DNA of 60,260 nucleotides from Bryobacteraceae bacterium (GTDB lineage Bacteria; Acidobacteriota; Terriglobia; Bryobacterales; Bryobacteraceae): contig JAICLJ010000009.1 in assembly GCA_025927575.1 (NCBI GenBank), positions 1-60,260 on the forward strand. The letters run 5' to 3'. Positions 1 through 8,222 of the stretch are shown here, one piece after another. A program made the position numbers and the translations under genes. The first letter of the stretch is position 1. Every line of letters begins with the position of its first letter. The notes beneath the pieces were generated by a model. It saw only the letters and a list, made by a program, of their open reading frames with translations, ran no database searches and was not told the origin of the DNA.

Positions 1-6
1 AAAAGT

Positions 7-136
7 ATTCCGCTCATGTGAATAATCGGTTCCGTTCCACTGCCGTTTTCTATTCACTTCCCAGCGGAAACCATTATTCACATCACCGGAATCGTTATTC
101 ACTTCCTCCGGAACTTTTATTCACATCCAGCGGAAT
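7..136. repeat. Cluster of five short repeats, IS-end-like
   Basis: Four direct copies of a unit close to TATTCACTTCCNNCGGAA begin at about 51, 75, 96 and 118. A fifth copy is inverted at 7-24, and the spacing is about 20 bp. Arrays of short spaced repeats are known at the ends of IS21-family elements, where they bind transposase. That match is from memory of the family and was not searched. The last copy overlaps the end of the transposase remnant at 117-404, so this may be where one element inserted into another. The window edge hides what lies to the left. Confidence 0.6.
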
Positions 137-404
137 ACGCACCCGGCAGGCGCCGAAGAGCCGAAGTTGGTTCTTGTGAAACAACTGCTTCAGGCCGGCA
201 ACGAACTAAGACCACGTGATAGTAAGTGACAAGTAGAAGCTCCTGATGTCGAGAGCAAAGCCATTTATCTCGTGCATTGGTCTGATACTTCGCGCAATGG
301 CGGTTGCGGCACGAGTTAGGAGATGGTCCGATGCTGGCAGCGATCGCACTGATTGAGATGCCCAACGAGCGCGGCCGTACGGCAGCGCGTAATGGCGTTT
401 AAGA
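117..404 (-). pseudogene. IS91-family transposase remnant
   Basis: This is a fragment of a Y2 rolling-circle (IS91-type) transposase. The zinc-binding N-terminus is legible: CRTAALVGHLNQCDRCQH in one frame, then, after a 2-base loss at about 318, NSCRNRHCAKYQ with the usual third Cys of the motif changed to Tyr. The stretch ending ELLLVTYYHVVLV is the conserved strand after it. A further frame gives FVAGLKQLF, which belongs much later in the family, so the middle, including the catalytic tyrosines, has been deleted. It cannot be active. A matching recombinase remnant lies at 4396-4637, and both share a 28-bp upstream sequence. Confidence 0.75.
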
Positions 405-433
405 GCTTAACGTGCGGCCAAGTCAACGACTTT

Positions 434-461
434 CGCCAGCGGCTTAGTTCTAACGGGCGAT
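434..461. repeat. 28-bp direct repeat, copy 1
   Basis: Twenty-eight bases containing GGCTTAGTTCTAACGGGC are identical to 4708-4735. This copy lies just upstream of the IS91-type transposase remnant; the other lies upstream of the tyrosine-recombinase remnant, in the same orientation. It is probably the conserved left end of one composite element family. Confidence 0.75.
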
Positions 462-597
462 CTGGAAACAGCTTTCCGTGTCAATCGCATATCGAAGGCG
501 ATGAAAATTTTAATCTGAGCCGGGAAGCGTAAGCGACCAGAACTCTGGCTTCCGACAGTAAGCCATTTGGATCAGGATCTCCCTTTTGCAGTTTGTG

Positions 598-3060
598 TCA
601 GTGTCCCTCTGGCAAATGCATCATCCAGAGATCACTTTGCAACTGGTCAAGGCTGATGACAATCCTGTCGAGTCCGACAGAAAACGTCGGGTACAAAGTA
701 TGGGCGCGGGGAGTTCCGTGGAAGTGCTGCACCGCAAAAGGTTGCCCGGCAGACCGTTTAGTTACCGAATCGAGCCGAAGGGCCCAGAGGCAGGTATACC
801 CATCCCGGTTGGAGGTGAAATACACCATCTTGCCGTCACGCGACCATTGCGGATCTGCATCGAAGTGCTGCAGGTCCGTGAGAGCGATCCACCGGCTCGG
901 AGCCACCGGAACGCTCTCGTCGGCGGGAGCAACAAACAGTTGTTCGAAGTCGCTTACGGGAGCAGGTCTCGCCTGAAACACAATCCAGCGCCCGTCGGGC
1001 GATAGGTCGGGTGCGAACAGAAATGTGCCTGGCTTCTCCGTCAGGATCGTCGTCCGTCCACTTGCGGTGTCAATTCGATTGATGCGGAACCGAGTCCAGT
1101 TCTGCCCTTCAGGGCTGGGTTGTTGTGAAACCATGACCCCGCCGTTGGACGACCAGGACCGCAACATGCCGCAGTCGTCGCAAACTCTTGCGGGCGCTCC
1201 GCCGGTCGCTGCGACGGTGAAGATGGTGCACATCGAGCGCTCACCGCGGCACGTCGTGTACGCCACGCGCGAACCGGCCCGATTTACGACTACGCTGATG
1301 GTCCCGCGGTTTCCCTCTACGTTGGCGAGCCAGGTCTGTTTCCCACTCGATAAATCTGTCAGCCAGACGTTCCACTTCCCGAACTTTTGTGATAGGTAGG
1401 CGAGCTTTCCGGTATCGGAAAGTGAGGGGTACCAGTCGATCTCACCACTGGAAGGCAAGGTCGCGAACTTCTTCTCGGCCCGGCCTGTTCCCCGTTCTAA
1501 CGCAAAGCTCCAGAGCCGGGTCTGAGCCCTGGTGTTGCCAAATACCACGGTGCCGCTGTCCGAAACCGACGCCGAGGTGATCTCACCTGGGCCAAACGTA
1601 AGCTGATCCGGCGGCTTTGTCAAGCGCCAGTCACGGGCTGACAGCGTCGCTAACCAGAGATTGATGGCATCGCCCGAGGAGGCGCGATATAGAATGCGAT
1701 TCCCTCGAAGCCACGCTAAGGGAACAGGAGCTTCGTCGATGGTGCCATAACTGGACCAGTGCTCGGAGATGCCGGCAGGAGCGCTCGGCCCCTTGTCCAG
1801 CGGGACGACGTACCAAGCCGTCGAGATTTCGTTGAACTTCGCTTTCGCCTGCGCCAAATAGAGCAACTGACGCGCATCGGGCGAGAAGACTGGCAGCGAG
1901 TACTCATGCCATACTGAGCCCGTCTGAACCCATGCGGAGCCCAATTGAACGGGGAGCGAAACCGGCCTGCGCTCGCCTCCATCTGCCGGGATAAGAAACA
2001 CCCGATGAGAGGATTCCCATCCTCCTTCTCCTGTTCCCCCGGGGAAAAACAAAACGAGCCGCCCGTCGGGCGAGTATTGGGCCCGCGTCCCCCGAGGCGC
2101 GAGCAGCCGGGGCTCTCCTCCCACCAGCGGAACGACGTAGATTCCTCCTCCGTCGCGATCGGAACGGAACGCGATTTTGGAGCCATCCGCCGAGAAGGAT
2201 GGGTAGTCTTCGTTGCCCTCCTCCTCGGTGGCGCGCACCGGTTCTCCGGTGGGTAGTTCCTGCACCCAGATGTGCATGTCTCCGCTCTCACCCCGATCCG
2301 AAGCATAAGCCATATACTTCCCGTCCGCTGAGATGGCCGGATGCCAGGCGACCCGGGCGTCAAAGGTCAAACGTGTGATTGGGATAGGCGGATGCGGGGG
2401 GCTTCGTCTGGCTAGAACCCAAGCCGCCATGGCGGCTACCACAAGCCCCCCGGCAGCTCCCAGCCAAAGCCATCGCCTCACTCGATCAGGACTAGCCGGC
2501 TCGACCAACGGCGACACCACCAGTTGGTCTGCCGGCGCACCGATGGAAATTTTTGGTGAGGTTATCGAGGCGGAAAGGGTTCCCCCGGCAGGAATCGCCG
2601 CAACTGTTTCACCACCTACATCACCGGAGTTGCGAACCGGCGTAGTCGCAGCAGGAGAAGCAAGAGGCGGAACTTCGCGCTGAGATGTTTTCTCCGGCTC
2701 GCGCAAAACGGGTGCGATGAATCGGTAGCCGCGGCGCGCCAGTGTCTCGATGTATCGGGGGCTTTCGGCGGAGTCCTGCAGGGACCCGCGCAGACGCTTC
2801 ACGGCCGCATTGATACTGTGGTCAAACTCGACAGTGGTGTCATTAGGCCACAGCTTCTTCCGGATTTCTTCCCGCAGCAACACTTCGCCCGGATTTTTCA
2901 GCAGCTCGACAAGTATGCGAAAGGGCTGCTCCTGTAGCCGGATTCTGTGGCCGTTCTTACGCAGCTCTGCCGCTCGAAGATCGAGCTCAAAGTCGCCGAA
3001 ACGGACTCTTGAAGACGCGGAGGCACCCGGGCCAGACTGAGATTTCTGTTCCATCTGCAA
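598..3060 (-). CDS. Winged-helix membrane regulator with PD40 propeller
   Basis: This is a predicted one-component transcription regulator of the CadC layout, 820 residues. Residues about 19-117 form an OmpR/PhoB-type winged helix (FGDFELDLRAAELRKNG at its start, YIETLARRGYRFIAP at its end). A low-complexity linker follows, then a single membrane helix at about 197-217 (WLWLGAAGGLVVAAMAAWVL). The rest, placed outside the membrane, is a run of WD40-like PD40 repeats with SADGKYMAYASDR and SPDGRWIVFQA signatures, as in TolB. This family is greatly expanded in Acidobacteria, and the ligand is unknown. It is divergent from the TPR gene at 3254 across a 193-bp spacer that must hold both promoters. 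Confidence 0.88.
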   Translation of the reverse strand: MQMEQKSQSGPGASASSRVRFGDFELDLRAAELRKNGHRIRLQEQPFRILVELLKNPGEVLLREEIRKKLWPNDTTVEFDHSINAAVKRLRGSLQDSAESPRYIETLARRGYRFIAPVLREPEKTSQREVPPLASPAATTPVRNSGDVGGETVAAIPAGGTLSASITSPKISIGAPADQLVVSPLVEPASPDRVRRWLWLGAAGGLVVAAMAAWVLARRSPPHPPIPITRLTFDARVAWHPAISADGKYMAYASDRGESGDMHIWVQELPTGEPVRATEEEGNEDYPSFSADGSKIAFRSDRDGGGIYVVPLVGGEPRLLAPRGTRAQYSPDGRLVLFFPGGTGEGGWESSHRVFLIPADGGERRPVSLPVQLGSAWVQTGSVWHEYSLPVFSPDARQLLYLAQAKAKFNEISTAWYVVPLDKGPSAPAGISEHWSSYGTIDEAPVPLAWLRGNRILYRASSGDAINLWLATLSARDWRLTKPPDQLTFGPGEITSASVSDSGTVVFGNTRAQTRLWSFALERGTGRAEKKFATLPSSGEIDWYPSLSDTGKLAYLSQKFGKWNVWLTDLSSGKQTWLANVEGNRGTISVVVNRAGSRVAYTTCRGERSMCTIFTVAATGGAPARVCDDCGMLRSWSSNGGVMVSQQPSPEGQNWTRFRINRIDTASGRTTILTEKPGTFLFAPDLSPDGRWIVFQARPAPVSDFEQLFVAPADESVPVAPSRWIALTDLQHFDADPQWSRDGKMVYFTSNRDGYTCLWALRLDSVTKRSAGQPFAVQHFHGTPRAHTLYPTFSVGLDRIVISLDQLQSDLWMMHLPEGH

Positions 3061-3253
3061 ATGCTGCCTGTCGCGGGCTAAGGACGAGAGTCTATCACGT
3101 TTCTGGGACTTTCACTTGAGGCGCCCTGTAAGGTCCAGCCCGTCAACCACATGGCTTGTGACTCACAGGTCATCTGCATTTCATCGCGATTGTATGGACA
3201 TATCTGCCCCGCAAGCTTAACCTCGCCTCACCTGGCCGAAAGGACAAACAGTT

Positions 3254-4312
3254 ATGGCGATTTCCAAAGACAGCATGTTGTTTCTAAAATCAAAACACGC
3301 AGCGTACAAAGCAATCGGGGCGACTGCAGCGGAGATTGCTGCGGTCTGTGCTTTCGCTATCGCAGAGATTGCCCTATCTGCGGGGGCGCCACGTAGCGGA
3401 GCCGATCAAGCCGATAGCCTATCTGTCCAGTTGATCCTGGCGCGCAGTTTGCAGCAGCGAGGACAATACAATGCCGCGCGCCCTATTTTGCTCGAAGCGT
3501 TATCCAAAGCACCGAATTCGGCTTCGCTGCTTAACGCACTCGGTTCGGTTCAGCAGGATATGGGAGAGTACTTTGAAGCAGAGCGTTCCTATCTCCGTGC
3601 GCTGAACGCCTGTGCGTCAGCGGCCAGTGACGCCCAGCGGGTAATCGTTCTACAGAACCTCGGAACTCTTTATCTGGACACAAATCAGTACTCGAAGGGC
3701 GAGCAAATACGGAAAGAACTTGAGAAATTGCCCACCGGAGTTTTTAACGGCCATCCCGCCGAGGCGGGAGCATTACTGGACGTTATCGCCAGTCTCGAGC
3801 ACGCACGCAATCGAGACGATCAGGCTGAACGCTACTATTCAGAATCTCTATATCTTCTTCATCAAGCGCACGGACCGGTGAGTGTAGATGCTGCACTTGT
3901 AGAAGCAAGTCTCGGATTCGTGCGGTTGAAAGCCAGACAATACGAATCAGCGGCTGACCTTTTCCGACAAGCAATTCACGAAATTGAAATAGCCGCAGGC
4001 CCCGAAGATCCCGCGTTGATACGGCCATTAGTCGACCTGGCCGGGTGTGAAAACATGAGAGGTCACGCGAACCAGGCAGAACCAGTTGCCGAGCGCGCCG
4101 TAGCACTCTCGCTTAAGACCTTTGGCGAAGAGCACCCAGTCACTGCAACGGCGATGCTGCACCAGGCGACTTCACTGCGCCTCCTTGGGCGCAAGGAGCT
4201 TGCACGCGATTTGGAGAAACGTGCCAAAGCCGCGCTGCGAGATAATTCCACCAGAAATTTGGCTGGTTTCACAGTCGGCCTGCGCGATCTCATGTCCGCG
4301 CCGACCCGCTAG
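3254..4312 (+). CDS. Tetratricopeptide-repeat protein
   Basis: This 352-residue protein is built mostly of TPR helices. Units are visible at about 65-130 (LARSLQQRGQYNAARPILLEA, then LNALGSVQQDMGEYFEAERSY) and in the second half, with the spacing typical of TPR_10/TPR_12 (GPEDPALIRPLVDLAGCE; FGEEHPVTATAMLHQA). The N-terminus has a hydrophobic stretch (IGATAAEIAAVCAFAIAEIAL) that could be an anchor or an uncleaved signal. An AAGGA ribosome-binding site sits about 9 bp before the ATG. It is divergent from the PD40 regulator. TPR proteins are scaffolds, and the partner cannot be told from sequence. A recombinase remnant begins shortly after the stop. Confidence 0.8.
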   Translation: MAISKDSMLFLKSKHAAYKAIGATAAEIAAVCAFAIAEIALSAGAPRSGADQADSLSVQLILARSLQQRGQYNAARPILLEALSKAPNSASLLNALGSVQQDMGEYFEAERSYLRALNACASAASDAQRVIVLQNLGTLYLDTNQYSKGEQIRKELEKLPTGVFNGHPAEAGALLDVIASLEHARNRDDQAERYYSESLYLLHQAHGPVSVDAALVEASLGFVRLKARQYESAADLFRQAIHEIEIAAGPEDPALIRPLVDLAGCENMRGHANQAEPVAERAVALSLKTFGEEHPVTATAMLHQATSLRLLGRKELARDLEKRAKAALRDNSTRNLAGFTVGLRDLMSAPTR

Positions 4313-4395
4313 CGCACCGTTCGTATGTAGTGCAAGTTGGAAAAGAAAATTCTGCCGCGTCCGCGCAGAAGATGTTTCGAACACGCCCACGGTCA

Positions 4396-4637
4396 ATCGG
4401 TCTTCTTGTACAAGAAACGTAGTGCGCCCATGCGAAGCGCAACCGTGCCGAGTGCCAGCTTCTTCTCTTTGATCATGTACAGCTGGAACTCGCGTACTTC
4501 ATCGGCGCCCATCAGTTCGGGAGACTTGCCGAAGTACTCGGCGAACTCCCCGATGCGGTGAATGTAGCCGGGGATCGTGTCTGTGTGTAGTTCCGGCGCT
4601 GAAGCTCGTCCAGCATCCGTTGACGTAGTGGTGTCAC
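4396..4637 (-). pseudogene. Tyrosine recombinase remnant, N-terminal domain
   Basis: Starting at GTG (4637) the reading VTPLRQRMLDELQRRNY and, after a one-base shift at about 4577, GYIHRIGEFAEYFGKSPE to MGALRFLYKKT is the core-binding (SAM-like) domain of a phage-type integrase. It resembles those that accompany IS91-type transposases. The sequence stops there, and the catalytic domain with its R-H-R-Y residues is absent. The 28-bp repeat at 4708-4735 lies just upstream. Confidence 0.75.
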
Positions 4638-4707
4638 AAAAACTCCTCTCTGTGACACAGAAATGTACCGCTACGCCTGCCTCAAACCACCACGCAACTA
4701 CGTCCGC

Positions 4708-4735
4708 CGCCAGCGGCTTAGTTCTAACGGGCGAT
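4708..4735. repeat. 28-bp direct repeat, copy 2
   Basis: Identical to 434-461. Similarity beyond the 28 bp is weak but visible on both sides. It is placed upstream of the recombinase remnant, as expected for a shared element end. Confidence 0.75.
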
Positions 4736-4848
4736 ACGGAAATTCGTTTACAAGTGCAAGACGCCCGGTCCAATTGACGGATCGCCAACCAATAAGGAGC
4801 TGACGTGTTTAGGATGTACAGTTCGGCGTCAATAGGAAGAATCGGCCC

Positions 4849-6729
4849 TTATGGGGGGATATGCAGCCGCCGCACCAGAAGCCGGAATCGTGGGTCGGAG
4901 CGGAGCGAATCCATTTCGGGATCCAATGCCAGGTACGTGATGTGGGAATCCCGTTCATCATAGGCTCGTTCGAGCCACTTGAAAGCCTCGGCTCTCTCCT
5001 TTAGCGCACCGTGGATTGTGGCAATCAAGTACGGCGGTACGTAGGCGGACTGCGCCTTGCGCTCGAGCCTTAGGAGAATGGCCTTGGCCTCGGCATTTCT
5101 CCCGACGGCCGCATACGCATAGCCGAGGTCGGAGGCCATCAGCGGAGTTGTCCCCAGTCGATTGGCATGCTCCAGTTCTGGAATCGCCATAGAATACTGC
5201 CGTTCGCTCACATAAGCCTGGCCAAGGCACCAATGCCCCATGGAGAAGTTAGGATCCAGCTCGAGAGTCTTTTTGCACTGCTCGACCGCCTCAGAGTATC
5301 GGCGCGCATCACGGTACACTCTTCCGAGCGTGCTGTTAACCGGAAGAGACAGTGGATCGAGCTCGCGTGCACGTTTCAGCTCCGAGATGGCGCGGTCCGC
5401 TTTCCCGACATTAATAAGGTGTTCACCGTACCAATGGTGTGCGATGGCAGAATTCGGATCGAGTGCAATGGCGCGCTGAAAATCTCGTTCGGCAGCTTGC
5501 CAATTGAATTCCCAGAAAGATGCGGCTGTGGCTCTCGCCGTGTAAGCCTCTGAGAGTGTATTGTCAAGCCTCAGCGCCTTACTGGCAAATTCCTTTACCT
5601 TGGGAAAACTCTTGTCGGGTGGAAGCAGCTCGTATGTCCCCAAGAGATCATAAGCAATGGCGAGACCGGAGTATGCTTGGGCGTACTGCGGGTCTCGTCG
5701 AACGGCCTGTTCGAAATATCCTACTGCCTTATTCATCGCCTCACTGTTACGTCTGGCAAGGAAGTACCGGCCTCGCAGATAATCCTCATACGTTTCGCGA
5801 TCGAGACGTTTGTTTGAATCGGAGCTTGCCGCCGGTTCCGTGCCGATTTTGCTTTGTATTCTGCCGACAATCTCACGAGCCATATCGCGTTGCAGATTCA
5901 GCACATCGCGAATATCGCCCTCGAAGGCGTCGGCCCAAATGTGTTGTTCGGGCGAAGTCCCGATCAATTGGACAGTAATGCGAACTCGATCTCCGCTCCG
6001 CCTGACTGTCCCTTCCACCAGCGCCTCCACGTTGAGCTCGTGACCTATTTCCGGGAGCGGCAGGGCGGTCCTTTTGTAGCGCATGATCGATGTCCGCGAG
6101 ATGACGCGAAATGAATCCTTCCGGGCCAACTCGGTAATGAGTTCTTCCGTCATGCCATCGGCGAAATACTCATCCCCGCCGTCGCGCCCGAGACTTGCAA
6201 GGGGCAGGACCGCAATCGAATCGATCTGTGGCCCTTTTGCCTCAGCCGCAGGATGCACAACCCGGTTCCAGAGAAAACCCCCAACAGCCGCCGCAAGGAT
6301 CGCGCAGCCTGAAGCCATTGCGGGCCCGGCGATCCGACGTTTTTTGGCCGCTCGCTTCTCCCGGGCTTCCCGAGACTCCGAAGCCGGCGCTTGAGCTGTC
6401 TCCGCCGGGACAAGAAACCGGTATCCTACCCCGGGGACTGTTTCAATGTAATGCGGATTCTCCGCAGAGTCCCCTAAGCGCTCCCGCAGCCGGTTGACCG
6501 CGACATTCAGACTGTGATCGAAATCGACGAATGTGCCGTTCGGCCACAGTCTCGACCGCAGCTCTTCGCGCGTCCTGAACCGCCCGGACTCTTCTACAAG
6601 ACAAAGCAGAATCTGTAAAGCCTGACCCTGCAGTCGAATCTTCATCCCGCGCTTCCATAGCTCGCCCGTCTCGACATTCAGCCGGAACGGCCCGAAACAC
6701 AGAATCTCGCCAGATGCGTCGGCGGCCAC
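4849..6729 (-). CDS. Winged-helix regulator with TolB-like and TPR domains
   Basis: This is a CadC-like membrane regulator of about 626 residues. I place the start at GTG 6729 because GGAGGAG lies 7 bp before it. The longer in-frame ORF begins inside the tail of the dead propeller gene upstream. Residues about 8-110 form an OmpR-type winged helix (FGPFRLNVETGELWKRG to GVGYRFLVPA). A membrane helix follows at about 135-155. Next comes a TolB-amino-terminal/adenylate-cyclase-associated domain (IAVLPLASLG, FADGMTEELITELA, ALVEGTVRRSGDRVRI) and at least five TPR units from about 310 to the end. Such proteins probably sense envelope or metabolite state; the targets are unknown. Confidence 0.85.
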   Translation of the reverse strand: MAADASGEILCFGPFRLNVETGELWKRGMKIRLQGQALQILLCLVEESGRFRTREELRSRLWPNGTFVDFDHSLNVAVNRLRERLGDSAENPHYIETVPGVGYRFLVPAETAQAPASESREAREKRAAKKRRIAGPAMASGCAILAAAVGGFLWNRVVHPAAEAKGPQIDSIAVLPLASLGRDGGDEYFADGMTEELITELARKDSFRVISRTSIMRYKRTALPLPEIGHELNVEALVEGTVRRSGDRVRITVQLIGTSPEQHIWADAFEGDIRDVLNLQRDMAREIVGRIQSKIGTEPAASSDSNKRLDRETYEDYLRGRYFLARRNSEAMNKAVGYFEQAVRRDPQYAQAYSGLAIAYDLLGTYELLPPDKSFPKVKEFASKALRLDNTLSEAYTARATAASFWEFNWQAAERDFQRAIALDPNSAIAHHWYGEHLINVGKADRAISELKRARELDPLSLPVNSTLGRVYRDARRYSEAVEQCKKTLELDPNFSMGHWCLGQAYVSERQYSMAIPELEHANRLGTTPLMASDLGYAYAAVGRNAEAKAILLRLERKAQSAYVPPYLIATIHGALKERAEAFKWLERAYDERDSHITYLALDPEMDSLRSDPRFRLLVRRLHIPP

Positions 6730-6799
6730 CGCAGAACTCCTCCGGGCAATCGACCAACTCGCAAGCGTAACGCGCGCGCCGGATAAGGTCAAGCAGAGG

Positions 6800-7676
6800 G
6801 AGGCTTGCTTGACAGCACCTTTCGCGAGCCCTTCCGATGTTGTGTAATGTCGGATCGAACCCGTGGCAGGATCTAGGCGATCGACGCCGCTGACGGTGCC
6901 CAGGTAAATCCGGCCGAAGCGATCCTCTGTGATGCAAAAAACATCGTTGCTCGATAGGCCGTCGGCGATCGCGTACGATCAAATTCGCGGCTGATCCGAA
7001 GCCGGATCCTCCACGCAGATCACTCCGCTTTTGAGGGAACTGATCCACAAGCGGCCCGCGCTATCGGAATACAGCCCCTGGACGGGCCCAATTCGCTGGT
7101 GAGTAGGCTCGGCAAAGCCGCTCGATTGTCCTCGCACCAAGCCGCCTTCCTTGAACCCTATCCAGAGTTGACCCGAGCGATCCTCGCAAAAGCGGTTACC
7201 TCTTTGTGCTTCAAAGAGAGTGCGCCTGTAGTGGAAACCTTCTGCACTGTATCAGTTGCGTTCTCCCAGCGGTACAGCTCATGCGCGCCCATGGCTGTCC
7301 GCCAGGCGGCGAACCAAAGATCGCCCTTTGAATCCAGGTAGAGAGGATGCAGGACATTATCCAGCAGGCCTCCTCTGACCGTGAAGGCTGCCTCGGGATG
7401 GGACTTCGCGAGATCTGTGGCGCGGCGAACGGGCGGAAAGCGCAACAGGCCCTCGGCGGTAGTCACCCACCATGCGCCGACACGGGACTGAAGCATCACA
7501 GGTTCTCGGAATGGGTCGATCCCAAGCGGTGCGTTCACCGGGATCGGGGAAAATCGATGGCCATCGAACACAAGGCGTGGGACATGCTCCTTATTTTGCA
7601 GAAGGGGCTTTAGATGACTTATAGGTTTCGCAGTAGTCACCTGCTGCTCAATATTAGTTCGCCAATCACCACGCAA
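6800..7676 (-). pseudogene. Two-component-type propeller sensor remnant
   Basis: In three frames this reads as Reg_prop blades: DSKGDLWFAAWRTAMG, then FCEDRSGQLWIGFKEGG, then SDSAGRLWISSLKSG, then FCITEDRFGRIYLGTVSG. The frame changes at about 7185 and again at about 6990. Neither the N-terminal blades nor the following Y_Y_Y and kinase or output regions are present. It ends directly against the start of the winged-helix regulator at 6729. A separate remnant of the next domain of such a protein (Y_Y_Y) is found at 56460-56740. Confidence 0.65.
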
Positions 7677-7696
7677 AAAAGAGAAATAATAGGAGG

Positions 7697-8176
7697 ATGC
7701 TTACATCCAACAACGCAACAAGTGTGAAATCACATAGGCCCACAATTTCGAGAACGATACTGTACGTGACGAGCATTCCACTGTCGCTTTTGATTGCGGC
7801 GACGATCTGGGGAGGATTTGCTTCCACGGCGGACGCTCAAAATTCCGGCGACGCAGTGAAGACAGTGTTTACCGGTAAGCTGCCTAACGTTCCCGGCAAG
7901 AGTCTTACGGCGGTCGTAGTCAGCTACAAGCCGGGCGAAAAATCGGCTAGGCACCACCACGCTGGAAGCGTTTTTGCGTATGTGTTGTCGGGCGAAATCC
8001 GATCGCAGAATTCCGTGACCGGACCGGCGAGAATCTACAAGACCGGCGAAGGCTTTTTTGAGCCGTCAGGTAGTGAGCACCTGGTTAGCGAAAATGCCAG
8101 CGCAACCGAGCCGGCAAGTCTTCTCGCCATCTTTGTCGCCGATAGCGGAGCGAAATTGACAACTTTCAATAAGTAA
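7697..8176 (+). CDS. Secreted or membrane-anchored cupin
   Basis: This 159-residue protein has an N-terminal hydrophobic segment (ILYVTSIPLSLLIAATIWGG, then ASTADA as a likely cleavage region). It is followed by one cupin_2 barrel with the metal-binding motif HHHAGSVFAYVLSGE and a second motif around EGFFEPSGSEHLVSE. Single-domain exported cupins of this kind often bind small molecules or metals. An AGGAGG site abuts the chosen ATG with no spacer, which is unusual. The real start may be the GTG ten codons in, or initiation may be weak. It is convergent with the PIG-L gene across a hairpin. Confidence 0.75.
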   Translation: MLTSNNATSVKSHRPTISRTILYVTSIPLSLLIAATIWGGFASTADAQNSGDAVKTVFTGKLPNVPGKSLTAVVVSYKPGEKSARHHHAGSVFAYVLSGEIRSQNSVTGPARIYKTGEGFFEPSGSEHLVSENASATEPASLLAIFVADSGAKLTTFNK

Positions 8177-8187
8177 GTATTGCGATG

Positions 8188-8218
8188 CGGTGCTTTAGAA
8201 ATGTCGCACCGAGTTTTT
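8188..8218 (+). terminator. Hairpin with T-run after cupin gene
   Basis: CGGTGC pairs with GCACCG across a 12-base loop and is followed by five Ts. It sits between convergent genes. The stem is short, so confidence is moderate. Confidence 0.45.
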
Positions 8219-8222
8219 GTCA

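Noticed and set aside
434-461. The 28-bp repeat as an integron attC core
   Set aside because: It contains TTCTAAC but lacks the paired inverse core and the imperfect palindrome of attC, and it lies beside transposon genes, not a cassette array.
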